The translations under genes were made by a program, and so were the position numbers. The notes below the pieces were generated by a model that saw only the letters and a program-made list of their open reading frames with translations, was not told the origin of the DNA and made no database searches. Shown here one piece after another: positions 1-8,620 of a stretch of DNA of 32,020 nucleotides. Position 1 is the first letter of the stretch. Every line of letters begins with the position of its first letter. This DNA comes from CAZUZD01 sp964624465 (lineage in GTDB: Bacteria > Planctomycetota > Planctomycetia > Isosphaerales > Isosphaeraceae), in contig CAZUZD010000030.1 of the NCBI GenBank assembly GCA_964624465.1, positions 1-32,020 on the forward strand, read 5' to 3'.

Positions 1-493
1 CGGGGTGCTGGAGCTGGCCGCCAATCTGGGCCTCCTCCACGAACCGGCGGACCATCTCGGGCTGATCGCGGTGCTCCTCGCGGATCACCTTCACGGCGAG
101 GTCCCGGCCCAGTTCGAGGTCGCGCCCCAGGTAGATCACCCCCATGCCGCCCCTGGCGAGCTCGCCGACGAGCACGTACCGCGACGGCGGGCCCGATCCG
201 CCCGGTGGGCGGAGCGCCCCGGGCCGGATCAATGGCTTCACCTCGCCAGCGTCGCGGAGGTGAATCCGCGGGCCGCCGTCGGGCGGATCGCACGGATCGT
301 CGATTGCCGGGGGGGCTTCCCCACCGCGGCCCGGTCGTGCGGTCGGTCGGGGTGCGTCCCGGAGACCGATCGATTCCCCGGCCTCGGCCGGGAGCGAGGC
401 CCCCAGGCGCAGCAGGCACCGGGGGCAGAGTCCCTCCGGCGCATTCGCCGGCAGTCGGGCATCACAATCGGGGCACTGCTCGGCGTTTCTCAT
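1..493 (-). CDS. Ser/Thr protein kinase with N-terminal zinc ribbon (partial, cut at the window edge)
   Basis: This is the first 164 residues of a PknB-type Ser/Thr kinase that runs off the left edge. Residues 7-26 form a zinc ribbon (CPDC at 7-10, CPRC at 23-26), a common start of planctomycete kinases. A low-complexity linker follows. The kinase fold then begins near residue 105 with the glycine-rich loop GELARGGMGVIYLG and the ATP-anchoring Lys in D-L-A-V-K (K135); an E-E-A-Q segment near 153-156 fits the alpha-C helix. The ATG at 493 is preceded by AGAAGGGA about 9 nt upstream and the frame is open to position 2. The gene lies 92 bp behind the ECF sigma-factor gene on the same strand. Sigma/kinase pairs of this kind are frequent in planctomycetes, so co-regulation is inferred. 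The catalytic loop lies outside the window. Confidence 0.9.
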   Translation of the reverse strand, partial: MRNAEQCPDCDARLPANAPEGLCPRCLLRLGASLPAEAGESIGLRDAPRPTARPGRGGEAPPAIDDPCDPPDGGPRIHLRDAGEVKPLIRPGALRPPGGSGPPSRYVLVGELARGGMGVIYLGRDLELGRDLAVKVIREEHRDQPEMVRRFVEEAQIGGQLQHP

Positions 494-585
494 CCCCAGG
501 TCCCTTCTCCAGGGCCCCTCGGGGACCCCAGCCCGGTCCGCGGAGCGAGGTCCGCGGCCCCACTCCGAAGCCGTCGCATCGTGGC

Positions 586-1326
586 TCAGCCCTCGAGGGC
601 GGCGAAGAGGGTGCGGATCTCGTCGTCGACCAGGGTCTCGTCCCCGACGGTCGCGGCGATCTCCTCGCGCAGGAGCAGGCCGTAGCGCCCCCTCAGGCGG
701 TGCAGGGCGACCCGGACGTTCCCCTCGGTGGTCCCCAGCCGATCGGCAATCTCGGCGTACGAGGCCGACCCGGGATCGCGGGTCAGGACCGCGATCAACT
801 CCGCGAACCGGGCCGACCGGCCCGCGTCGTCGTACTCGCGGCGGAGGCGCTCGACGACCCGGCTCAGCAGGGTCAGGGCCCAGGTCCGGTCGAAGATCCG
901 GTCCGGGGTCAGCTCGTGCGACGGCTCCCGTGCGTACCGGCGCTCGGCGTCGGCCGGGTCGATCGAGACGGGGGTCCGGCCGCCGCCCCGCTTGGCGGCC
1001 TGCTCCCGATCGCGCCAATCCGCCAGGCTGCGGGCACAGACCGTGCGCAGGAACGCCCGGAACCGCCCCCGGGCGGGATCGGCCCTGGCGATGACGTCGC
1101 GCTCGAGCAGGTAAGTGAAGAAGTCCTGGGTCAGGTCCCGCGCCGGCTCGGGCCCGTGGCCCCGATGGCGGACGTACGCGTAGATCGGATACCAGTAGGC
1201 CTCGCAGAGCGCCGACAGGGCCTCGCGCGCCTCCGTCGCGTCGCGGCTGGCTGCCGTGACGACGCGGCTCCATTGCGTGGTGGGGAACCGTCCGGTCGCA
1301 TCGCCTTCCGGTTGACGTTGCGGCAT
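586..1326 (-). CDS. ECF-family RNA polymerase sigma factor
   Basis: A 246-residue sigma factor of the planctomycete ECF group. The N-terminus carries the typical F-P-T-T-Q-W-S motif (residues 14-20). The region 2 helices follow (A-Y-W-Y-P-I-Y-A-Y-V, then D-L-T-Q-D-F-F-T-Y-L-L-E-R), and region 4 has the helix-turn-helix Y-A-E-I-A-D-R-L-G-T-T-E-G-N-V-R-V-A-L-H-R-L-R. No anti-sigma gene is next to it; a Ser/Thr kinase follows downstream, so control by phosphorylation is plausible but not shown. The ATG at 1326 has GGGGGAGG four bases upstream, which fixes the start. The 182 bp upstream, up to the stop of the permease gene, contains no gene. Confidence 0.93.
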   Translation of the reverse strand: MPQRQPEGDATGRFPTTQWSRVVTAASRDATEAREALSALCEAYWYPIYAYVRHRGHGPEPARDLTQDFFTYLLERDVIARADPARGRFRAFLRTVCARSLADWRDREQAAKRGGGRTPVSIDPADAERRYAREPSHELTPDRIFDRTWALTLLSRVVERLRREYDDAGRSARFAELIAVLTRDPGSASYAEIADRLGTTEGNVRVALHRLRGRYGLLLREEIAATVGDETLVDDEIRTLFAALEG

Positions 1327-1508
1327 GACCTCCCCCGCCGGAGACGAAGCAATCTGGCGGGCGCATCAAGTCGCCCTGCGACGATTATCACCCGCCGGTC
1401 GGACCATGACGAGAGCGCCCGTCCGGGTGCTGGGGACGATCCGGAGCGCCGGCCCGGGACCGGCCTCGATCGGCCCCCGACCCAGTCCGGTCATGACCGC
1501 GGGTCGGT

Positions 1509-3116
1509 TCAGCGCCGAGGGGGAGCAGCTCCCTGGGCCGATCGGGGTGTCGCGGCCGGGACGGGTGCGGGGGGACCGGCCGGGCCGAAGGCGGTCCTCA
1601 GCCGGCGGTGGGCCACGGTGACGGCGCTGAAGTAGTGGCGGACCTCCTCGGCGTCCCGGTCGTCGACGGCATGCTTGAGGCGCTCGACCTTGTCGATCAG
1701 GACCCGGGCCTTGGTGCGGCGGTAGGCGCTCAAGTGGCCCTCGCGCAGGTACACGCTCACCTGGAGCCGGCGGACCCAGTCCTGGTACATCGGGATGAAG
1801 TAGTTGGCGTGGTCGGCGTTGCCGCTGGTGGCGGCCGAGAGGACCTCGGCCTTGAGGATGCCGAGGTCCTCGAAGATCTGATCGGCGGGCGGGTAGTAAG
1901 TGTAGCAGGCCATCACGCTGAAGGCGATCAGGCCCGCCAGGCCGATGCCGCCCAGCACGGGGCCGGGGATCGTGAGGTCGAACCGCGAGCGCGGCCGCTC
2001 GGCGAGCCCCTCGGGGGCGGTCTGCTCCAGCCAGTCGTCGATCCGCCAGGTCCGATCGAGCCTCCGCAGGCTCAGGCCGACGAGCGCCAGGCCGGCCAGC
2101 ACGCCGAGGGCCTTCAGCTCGTGCGGCAGGACCTCGTCGGCCAGCTCGCGGCGGACCGCCTCCAGGCTGCCACCGCCGGGATGGAACGGGCAGCAGTAGA
2201 TGTCGAAGGCGTGCGTGTGGCCGGCCGGCTCCACCCCGCGCGGGGTCAGCGGCGCGTCCATCAGCACGGCCAGGCCGACGACGACCACGACCAGCCCGCC
2301 GAGCCAGAGGGCCGCGCGTCGCACGCCGTAAGCGCCGACCATCCAGGCGATCAGGCCCAGGTTCAGGCCGGCGCCCAGGGTCAGCAGCACGAACGCGGCG
2401 GCCACCGAGTTGCCGTGCTGGAACATCGAGCCGAGCTGCGACATGGCGACCATCGGCGTCGCATAAGCGGGGATCGCCACGGCCGTCATCTCCAGCACCG
2501 CGTACGGGTTCGTCCGCTCCATGCGGTTCATGAGGCTGCCGGCCGGCACCAGCGCGTTCAGGAGCACGACGCCCAGCAGTCCGAGCCCGATGTAGGCGGT
2601 GGTCGGGCCGACCAGTTCCCGGGCGGCGGCCACCAGCAGGGCGACCATCCGCCTGGGCCCGTAGCGGACCGCGGGTCGAGGGGCCTCGGCGATCACGCCC
2701 TCAGGGAACAGCCGATCGTAGGCCACGCCGACGGCCGTCACCACGAGCAGCGAGGCCATCGCGAACGCGAAGATGACCAGCGGCTCGGAGAGCGAGAGGC
2801 CGTAGAGCACCGAGAGCGGGTTGAACAGCGGCGCCGCCAGGGCGAAGGCGAGCACCGTGCCGGTCGACAGCCCGATCCGCTTCAGCTCCCGCGCCACCGG
2901 GATCACGCCCAGCGAGCAGACCGGCAGGAGCATGCCCAGCGCCCAGGCCCGCACCAGGCCCGAGCGGGTGCCGTGCCCGAAGAGCCGGCGCGTGCCGTCG
3001 GGCCCGAGCAGGCGCTGGAAGATCGCCGCCAGCACCAGGCCGACGAGGATCGTCGGCGCTGCCTCGGTGAGCGCCTCCACGAACCGCTGAATTCCGCCCC
3101 AGAAGATCGCGTCCAT
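1509..3116 (-). CDS. ArsP-type permease (PF03773-like)
   Basis: A 535-residue integral membrane protein of the ArsP/DUF318 permease family, whose characterised members export organoarsenicals or related substrates. Two related membrane blocks are visible. The first (about 20-130) holds L-P-V-C-S-L-G-V-I-P-V-A (64-75) and A-A-P-L-F-N-P-L-S-V-L-Y-G (94-106). The second (about 155-285) holds V-A-I-P-A-Y-A-T-P-M-V-A (213-224). A soluble loop at 299-313 has H-T-H-A-F-D-I-Y-C-C-P-F-H-P, rich in possible metal ligands. One more membrane segment lies at about 384-404, followed by a hydrophilic helical C-terminal domain. The gene sits 38 bp behind a His-rich lipoprotein gene and probably shares its transcript. 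The substrate cannot be read from the sequence; a thiophilic or transition metal is the best guess. Confidence 0.85.
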   Translation of the reverse strand: MDAIFWGGIQRFVEALTEAAPTILVGLVLAAIFQRLLGPDGTRRLFGHGTRSGLVRAWALGMLLPVCSLGVIPVARELKRIGLSTGTVLAFALAAPLFNPLSVLYGLSLSEPLVIFAFAMASLLVVTAVGVAYDRLFPEGVIAEAPRPAVRYGPRRMVALLVAAARELVGPTTAYIGLGLLGVVLLNALVPAGSLMNRMERTNPYAVLEMTAVAIPAYATPMVAMSQLGSMFQHGNSVAAAFVLLTLGAGLNLGLIAWMVGAYGVRRAALWLGGLVVVVVGLAVLMDAPLTPRGVEPAGHTHAFDIYCCPFHPGGGSLEAVRRELADEVLPHELKALGVLAGLALVGLSLRRLDRTWRIDDWLEQTAPEGLAERPRSRFDLTIPGPVLGGIGLAGLIAFSVMACYTYYPPADQIFEDLGILKAEVLSAATSGNADHANYFIPMYQDWVRRLQVSVYLREGHLSAYRRTKARVLIDKVERLKHAVDDRDAEEVRHYFSAVTVAHRRLRTAFGPAGPPAPVPAATPRSAQGAAPPRR

Positions 3117-3154
3117 CGGTGGCTGTCCCCGTCTCGGGTTCGCAAGGCGTCAGG

Positions 3155-3775
3155 TCAGTGAGTGGTGTTTGATGACGGCGCCTCGGCCGGAGGACCCTCG
3201 GCGGCCGCCCCGAAAACCGGCTTCGGGTAGGGGACCGGCGGGAACCAGTCGGGAGCGGCCGTGTCGCGAACCCGCCGCAGTTCCCCGAGGGCCGGTTCGA
3301 GCGCGGTCAGGCGATCCAGAGCTGACGCCGGGTCCAGCTTCCGCTCCGCCAGGACCGCCTCGTAGCCGGCGAGCAGCGGGCCGGCGGCGGCATGGGCGCG
3401 GTCCCAGGCCGGCTCGGGCATGTCGCTGTCGGCGGCCAGGTCGGGCAGCCAGCGGGCCAGGTCGCGCTGGATTGGCAGCAGGGTCTTCCACGCGGTGCCC
3501 GTCTGGCCGGCAGCCAGCGCCGCGCGGGTCGCGGCGTGGCCGCTCACCAGGCGTTCGACGGCATCGGGGAAGTCGCTGGGCCAGTGCGGCGGATCGACGT
3601 GCTCGGCATGCGGATGGTCGTGATCCTGGCCATGCTCGTGATCGTGGTCATGGTCGTGATCGTCGTGGGCCGAGGGGCGTGAGGCCGACGCCTCCTCGGC
3701 CTGGCGGCAGCCGGGTGCGACGCCCAGGAGGGCGAGGGCCACGAGGGGGGCCGGCCAGCGGTGCTGGGAGATCAT
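3155..3775 (-). CDS. His-rich metal-binding-type lipoprotein
   Basis: A 206-residue exported protein. The N-terminus has a short charged start, a hydrophobic stretch (L-V-A-L-A-L-L-G-V-A) and a Cys at 23 that could be lipidated, although A-P-G-C is a poor lipobox. Residues 37-60 form a dense His/Asp cluster of alternating D-H pairs, a typical soft Zn/Cu/Ni chelating segment. The rest is mostly helical with no recognised fold and ends in a Pro-rich tail. It lies 39 bp after the moxR stop and 38 bp before the permease gene, all on one strand. This suggests a periplasmic metal sensor, buffer or delivery partner for the permease; that role is inferred. The ATG at 3775 gives the only complete signal peptide. 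Confidence 0.75.
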   Translation of the reverse strand: MISQHRWPAPLVALALLGVAPGCRQAEEASASRPSAHDDHDHDHDHEHGQDHDHPHAEHVDPPHWPSDFPDAVERLVSGHAATRAALAAGQTGTAWKTLLPIQRDLARWLPDLAADSDMPEPAWDRAHAAAGPLLAGYEAVLAERKLDPASALDRLTALEPALGELRRVRDTAAPDWFPPVPYPKPVFGAAAEGPPAEAPSSNTTH

Positions 3776-3814
3776 GAGGCGTTGCTCCGGGAGAACTCCG
3801 AGGCGGCAGGCGGG

Positions 3815-4780
3815 TCAGGATTTCGGATAGACGGGCACGGCGACGGCGGCGAGGATCTCGGCGAGGATCCGGCCGGCGGCGTCGGGCTCGAGGCCGAGCC
3901 GCACGCCGAGCACCGGGCCGGCAACGGTCTGGACGTCGTCGGGCGTGACGAAGTCGCGCCCCTCCAGGAATGCCCGGGCCTGGGCCAGCCGCTGCCAGGT
4001 CAGGAGCCCGCGCGGGCTCAGGCCGAGCCGGACCTGGCGGTGATTTCGCGTGGTCGCGGCCAGGTCGACCAGGTAGCCGGCGACCATCGGGGCGACCGCC
4101 ACCCGGGCCACCCGACGCTGGAGCGCCGCGAGGCGGGCGTGGCCGATGGGCTCGACGAGATCGGTCGCCTCGACGGTGTCGTCGCCAACGGCGGCCGCCA
4201 GCATGGCCAGCTCGTCGCCGCGGGCGGGGTAGCCGATCTGCAGCTTCATGGCGAAGCGGTCGAGCTGCGCCTCGGGCAGCGGGTAGGTGCCGTGCTGGTC
4301 GACCGGGTTCTGGGTGGCGATCACGAAGAAGGTGTCGGCCAGCTCGTGGCGGACCGTGTCGACGGTCACCTGCCGCTCGGCCATCGCCTCCAGCAGGGCG
4401 CTCTGGGTCCGCGGGGTGGTGCGGTTGATCTCGTCGGCCAGGAGCACGTCGGCGAAGACCGGGCCGGGGAGGAACTCGAACTCGCGGGTCTTGGGGTCGA
4501 AGACCCGGAAGCCGGTGATGTCGCCCGGCAGCAGGTCGGGCGTGCACTGCACCCGCGCCAGCCGGCCGCCGAGGGCCCGGGCCAGGGCCTTGGCCAGCGT
4601 CGTCTTGCCCAGGCCGGGCAGGTCCTCGATCAGCAGATGGCCGCGCGCCAGCAGGCAGGCGAGGACGTGCTCGACCACCTCCGCCTTGCCCCGCAACGCC
4701 CCGTTGAGCGCGGCTCGGATGGCGTCGACGGCGCGGAGATCCGCCTCGGTGGTCGTGGGCGCCGGAATCGACTCGGTCAT
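3815..4780 (-). CDS. MoxR-family AAA+ ATPase
   Basis: A 321-residue AAA+ ATPase of the MoxR class, chaperone-like ATPases that remodel or mature partner proteins, usually encoded with DUF58 and transglutaminase genes as here. Visible motifs are Walker A P-G-L-G-K-T-T (55-61), Walker B V-L-L-A-D-E-I-N-R (112-120), sensor 1 in I-A-T-Q-N-P (154-159) and the Y-P-L-P-E-A-Q-L-D-R-F (166-176) block typical of MoxR. The ATG at 4780 overlaps the TGA of the preceding gene (ATGA), which indicates translational coupling and decides the start; longer upstream reading in this frame runs antiparallel to nothing known and overlaps the coupled gene. Confidence 0.95.
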   Translation of the reverse strand: MTESIPAPTTTEADLRAVDAIRAALNGALRGKAEVVEHVLACLLARGHLLIEDLPGLGKTTLAKALARALGGRLARVQCTPDLLPGDITGFRVFDPKTREFEFLPGPVFADVLLADEINRTTPRTQSALLEAMAERQVTVDTVRHELADTFFVIATQNPVDQHGTYPLPEAQLDRFAMKLQIGYPARGDELAMLAAAVGDDTVEATDLVEPIGHARLAALQRRVARVAVAPMVAGYLVDLAATTRNHRQVRLGLSPRGLLTWQRLAQARAFLEGRDFVTPDDVQTVAGPVLGVRLGLEPDAAGRILAEILAAVAVPVYPKS

Positions 4781-7107
4781 GCGGAGGGCTCCAGAGGGCG
4801 GCGATGGCCGTCGGCCAGCAGGCGGAACGTGCGGAGGGACCAGCCGCCCAGGACCCGGCGGCAGAGGGCGCGGCCGTCGTCGGCCGGTCCGCGGGGGCCC
4901 GACCCGTAGGCGTGCTGCTGGGCGAGCCGCACCAGCCGTTGCAGGTCGGTGCCCAGGGGCTCGGGTGCGGCCGGCGCCAGCGCCTCGCACCAGCGCAGGG
5001 GTGTTTGACCGGCGGGCCGGGCGCACCCCGCCCAGCGGGCCCGACGCTCGACCAGCCGCAGCGTCTCGAACACCGCGCGCCGCGGGGCGACCCGGGGCAG
5101 CGCCACCCGCCAGGCCAGGGTCGCCAGGGCGTCGAAGAGGGGACGGCGAAACCGGCCAATCACGGTCAGACCGAGAGCGACCAGGCCGAGCGCCGCCGCG
5201 TGACGGACGGCCCAGTCCCACGCCGCGAGCAGGGCCGACTGGAGCCGTTCGAGCGGCGCGTACGCCGGCGGCATCAGCTCGAAGCCGGGAGTGGGCTCGA
5301 TCGTGATCCAGTCGCCGCCGGGCACCTGCACCTCGACCCACAGGTGCGCCGCCTCGGCCGTGACGGCGACGTGCCGCGCCGCCGGGTCGAAGCGATCGGG
5401 GTCGACGTACAGGCCGCCGACGACGCGGGTCGGGAACCCGAGCTCCCGCAGCGCCAGGGCGGCGGCCGTGGCGAACAGGTAATCGGGCCCGCGCCGCGTC
5501 TCGTCGAGGAAGTGCGCCATCCGGTCCGGGCACGCCTCCGGCGCGGTCGCCTCGCGGTCGAGCCGGCAGCGGGCCCGCAGGCCGGCCACGACTGCCTCGA
5601 CCCGCGCCCAGCCGTGCGGGACCCCGGCCGTCCACTCCCGCACCAGCCGCACCAGGCTCGGCGAGATCGGGGCGTCACCCGGGGCAGCGGGCTGCGGATC
5701 GTGGGCCGACGGGGCCATCGGCAGGGTCCGCAGCGCGGCGGGCCGGGGGGTGCGGACCTCGGTGTCGATCACCGTCCCGATCGGGATCGTGCGGCCGGCC
5801 ATCCGCAGGATCTCGGGCTGGGCCCACTCGAAGAATTCGACCCGGTTGACGCTCCCGACCCGGAAGCGGTCCAGGTGCGCCGGCGCCGGGACGGTCGCGG
5901 CCTCCAGCCGGCCGACCTTGATGCGGTGCGAGGCGCGGCCGCCCAGGAACGACCGCTCGCTGGCATCCGTCCGGAGCCAGGGGCTGCCCGGGGCCTCGAC
6001 GCGGAGCGGGCCTCGGAGGGCGGGCGGACCAGCCTCATGCCAGGTCGCGCCGTCGAACCGGTCGTAGGCGACCAGCCTCAGGTGCGCCGGCGCCGGACCC
6101 TGGACGTACAGCAGCGCGTCGGCCGTGGCGGCCTCGATGCGGCTCCGGGCGGGCGGCTTGCGGTGGGTCTGGAACTCGCGGCCGGCGCGGTGGTCCTCGG
6201 CGGGATGCTCCTGCGGAGCCTGGTCCGGGTTCGGCCCGAGCGCGATCGCCGGCTCCTGCTTGGGCCTCGGCACCGGCTCGCCGAACGTCTCGCTGAACGT
6301 GTCGTAGAGGCTGGGCTGGTCCGATTCGAGGTACACCTCGCTCTGGGTGAACCCGACGCTGTCGGCCGAGTCGCGGGCGTCGACCTCGTTCGGCCCGTCG
6401 CCCACCCCGGCGCGGGCCTCGGGGTCCGACCAGTCGGCGCCGCCCGAGCTGGGCATCAGGCCGGCGAGGCGCATCGTCGCCGCCGTCGGGTCGCACAGCG
6501 AGGCGACCAAGACCAGCGGGACCGCCGTGGCCAGCGCCACGACGGCGCCCGATCGGCCACGACCGCCGCCGCCGTCGAGGCGCAGGGCCGGCAGCTCCGC
6601 CCAGTACCCCGCCACCAGCCAGCCGGCGCCCACCAGGGCGAACGCCGCCGCCAGGCCGGTCATGATCGGGCCCTCGACCAGCGAGGCCCCGACCAGCACG
6701 CCGAAGAGCGCCACGACCGCGGTGAGCCGGGCCGTCTGCGGCCGACCCGAGAGCAGGACCAGGCCGATCCCCAGGTTGCGCAGGCCCTCCAGGACGAGCG
6801 TCTCGACGAGCAGCCCCTCGCCGCGCAGGGCGCAACGGGCCGGGTGCCAGAGCGCCGGCGCCAGCCCGGCGGCCAGCAGCGCGACGGTCTCGCGGTGCGT
6901 GAACGAACCCGACGCGGGACGACCGCGGCGCTGCACGAGCCGGAACAGCACGAGCATCGCCAGCACCAGCCCGCCCGCGCGGGCCAGCGCCATGCCGGGC
7001 GAGTGCGTCAGGCCGCAGAGGGCCAGGTCGAGGCTCGTGACCCCGATCGCCCCCAGCGCCAGCGTCAGGCCGATCGACGGCCGCCCGAGCTGCGAATCAA
7101 CGGCCAT
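4777..7107 (-). CDS. Transglutaminase-like membrane protein lacking the Cys-His-Asp triad
   Basis: A 776-residue protein with the architecture of TgpA/DUF3488-type transglutaminases. About seven hydrophobic segments lie before residue 205, then a large exported region with the transglutaminase-like core at about 485-610, a further membrane helix at about 628-648 and a cytosolic tail. In active relatives the core reads R-G-x-C-x-x-F-A, then H, then D-P-T-P. Here the first is R-R-G-P-D-Y-L-F-A-T-A, with Asp542 at the Cys position. His588 is kept in A-H-L-W-V-E-V, and the Asp is Glu604 in I-E-P-T-P. Hydrolase activity is therefore doubtful; a binding role is possible. The start at 7107 has GGGAG six bases upstream; an ATG at 7113 is the alternative. 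The start overlaps the 3' end of the DUF58 gene by 11 bp, and the stop overlaps the moxR ATG. Confidence 0.88.
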   Translation of the reverse strand: MAVDSQLGRPSIGLTLALGAIGVTSLDLALCGLTHSPGMALARAGGLVLAMLVLFRLVQRRGRPASGSFTHRETVALLAAGLAPALWHPARCALRGEGLLVETLVLEGLRNLGIGLVLLSGRPQTARLTAVVALFGVLVGASLVEGPIMTGLAAAFALVGAGWLVAGYWAELPALRLDGGGGRGRSGAVVALATAVPLVLVASLCDPTAATMRLAGLMPSSGGADWSDPEARAGVGDGPNEVDARDSADSVGFTQSEVYLESDQPSLYDTFSETFGEPVPRPKQEPAIALGPNPDQAPQEHPAEDHRAGREFQTHRKPPARSRIEAATADALLYVQGPAPAHLRLVAYDRFDGATWHEAGPPALRGPLRVEAPGSPWLRTDASERSFLGGRASHRIKVGRLEAATVPAPAHLDRFRVGSVNRVEFFEWAQPEILRMAGRTIPIGTVIDTEVRTPRPAALRTLPMAPSAHDPQPAAPGDAPISPSLVRLVREWTAGVPHGWARVEAVVAGLRARCRLDREATAPEACPDRMAHFLDETRRGPDYLFATAAALALRELGFPTRVVGGLYVDPDRFDPAARHVAVTAEAAHLWVEVQVPGGDWITIEPTPGFELMPPAYAPLERLQSALLAAWDWAVRHAAALGLVALGLTVIGRFRRPLFDALATLAWRVALPRVAPRRAVFETLRLVERRARWAGCARPAGQTPLRWCEALAPAAPEPLGTDLQRLVRLAQQHAYGSGPRGPADDGRALCRRVLGGWSLRTFRLLADGHRRPLEPSA

Positions 7108-8401
7108 GCCCATCTCCCTTCGTCCCCTGGAGGAGCTGATCCGGGATGCGATCGCGGTCGTCGAGCACGATCCAGGGCCGGATCGACCCGCCGTCGTGGA
7201 CTGGGCCCCCGGCCCCGCCTCTCGACTCGAAGGCCGCGGTGGCGAGCACGACCATGCGGGCGGCCCTCCCGGCGGCCTGGAGATCGCCGGGATCGATCCG
7301 GGCCCGATCGGTGCAGACCACCACGCGGAACCCACACCCCGGCCGGCGGCAGGTTGGGCCCTGGAGCACCGCGCCCAGCGGGTCGGCCTCGCGGCCGTCG
7401 AGCACCGCGAGGGCGTCCAGCAGAGACCGGCGGCGGATCGGAACCGACCCACCCTTCGAGCCGAGCGCGCGACCGTCCGCGATGAGCTCGACGTCGGCGC
7501 CCTGCGCCAGCCAGGCGTCGGCGAGGCTGGCGGCCACGCGGATCGCCCATTCGAGCGAGCCGTCAGGCCCAGATCCCGCGTGGGCCTGGGGGTCGAGATC
7601 CAGCACGATCTGGACCCGGGCCGCGGCCGTCGCCTGGAGCTCGCAGACGATCAGGTCGCCGGTGCGCGCCGTCTGCGCCCAGTGCACCCGCCGCAGGGGG
7701 TCGCCGCGCCGGTACGGCCGGATGCCGAGCAGGTCGCCGGCATCCCCCGCCCGATCGCGGAGCGCCTGGCCGGACACGCCCTCGCCCCCGGCCTCCTCGG
7801 GCACCCGCCCGACCGGGAACGTGAGGGGCCAGACGAGCAGCGGCCGTTCGACGTCGAGGGCTCGCCGCGCCCGCCGCAGGCCAAAGGGGAAACCGGTCAC
7901 GATCCAGGCCCCGCCGGCCGGGTGCCGCCCGCGCCGCTCGGGTCCGTACTCCCAGGCCAGCGAGCCGGATTGCCAGCCCCCCACGCGGCGAATGGCGACG
8001 GGCTCCGTCGCCGGATCGCCGGCCAGACCGAACCGGACGGCCAGGCCCCGGGCCGCCCAGGGCGCCCGGTTCCGCAGCGTGATCCGGGCGGCCACCGGCT
8101 CGCCCTCGCGCCCTCGGTCGGCATCGAACGTGACCGTGCCCCGGAGCCCTCGCAGGCTGAGCCAGGGGGCGATCAGCCCGACGGCGATCAGCGCCGCCAG
8201 GCACCCGGCCAGGGCCAGCACCCTCGGGTGCAGCACCAGGCCGCAGAGCACTCCGACCGCCGTCGCTGCCGTGAGCACCGTCAGCGGGTGCCGGAGCATC
8301 GGATCGAGCCGTCGCGCCCGGCGCAGGGTCCGGTTGATCATGGTCCCGAGGCGCACGGGCACCCCGGTCCACCGGGTGGCAGTTGCCGTCATCGATCTCA
8401 C
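7097..8401 (-). CDS. DUF58 domain protein (MoxR partner)
   Basis: A protein of up to 434 residues belonging to the DUF58 family found beside MoxR ATPases, with a vWA-like region. Two closely spaced membrane helices lie at about 40-82, followed by a beta-rich domain. The family signature is G-D-L-L-G-I-R-P-Y-R-R-G-D-P (222-235) followed by R-R-V-H-W-A-Q-T-A-R-T-G (237-248), then a domain of the vWA type beginning V-Q-I-V-L-D-L-D-P. Starts at 8401 (ATG), 8392 (ATG) or 8341 (ATG, residue 21) are all possible; none has a strong ribosome site, so the N-terminus is uncertain by about 20 residues. It is the first gene of the DUF58 - transglutaminase-like - MoxR unit and overlaps the next gene. Confidence 0.9.
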   Translation of the reverse strand: MRSMTATATRWTGVPVRLGTMINRTLRRARRLDPMLRHPLTVLTAATAVGVLCGLVLHPRVLALAGCLAALIAVGLIAPWLSLRGLRGTVTFDADRGREGEPVAARITLRNRAPWAARGLAVRFGLAGDPATEPVAIRRVGGWQSGSLAWEYGPERRGRHPAGGAWIVTGFPFGLRRARRALDVERPLLVWPLTFPVGRVPEEAGGEGVSGQALRDRAGDAGDLLGIRPYRRGDPLRRVHWAQTARTGDLIVCELQATAAARVQIVLDLDPQAHAGSGPDGSLEWAIRVAASLADAWLAQGADVELIADGRALGSKGGSVPIRRRSLLDALAVLDGREADPLGAVLQGPTCRRPGCGFRVVVCTDRARIDPGDLQAAGRAARMVVLATAAFESRGGAGGPVHDGGSIRPWIVLDDRDRIPDQLLQGTKGDGHGR

Positions 8402-8567
8402 CCACTGGCGGTCCGGGCGCGGGGCTCCCGGCCAGGGCCGGGCGCACCGTCACCGATCGTCCCTACCGGCCGCGACAGCGCGGATCCGGCTCACGCAGGT
8501 GGACGGCCGGAACCGACGATCCGAGGGCAGGCCCGGGCCGGGTGCGCGGGCAGCGCAACCGCCTGGG

Positions 8568-8588
8568 AGCCCGGGCGTCGCCCGGGCT
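8568..8588 (-). terminator. GC-rich hairpin between the small lipoprotein and the DUF58 operon
   Basis: A perfect 9-bp inverted repeat, AGCCCGGGC / GCCCGGGCT, with a 3-nt loop lies 32 bp after the stop of the small lipoprotein gene and 167 bp before the DUF58 start. No U-tract follows, so it could be a factor-assisted terminator or simply a stable RNA end. The rest of 8402-8620 shows nothing gene-like and must hold any promoter for the DUF58 operon. Confidence 0.4.
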
Positions 8589-8620
8589 TCAATTCCCCCG
8601 TCGCCGGAACGTGGTCCCGG

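Noticed and set aside
3169..5160. Several open frames on both strands over moxR and the lipoprotein gene
   Set aside because: Arg/Pro/Gly-rich shadows of the recognised genes; no motifs, no ribosome sites.
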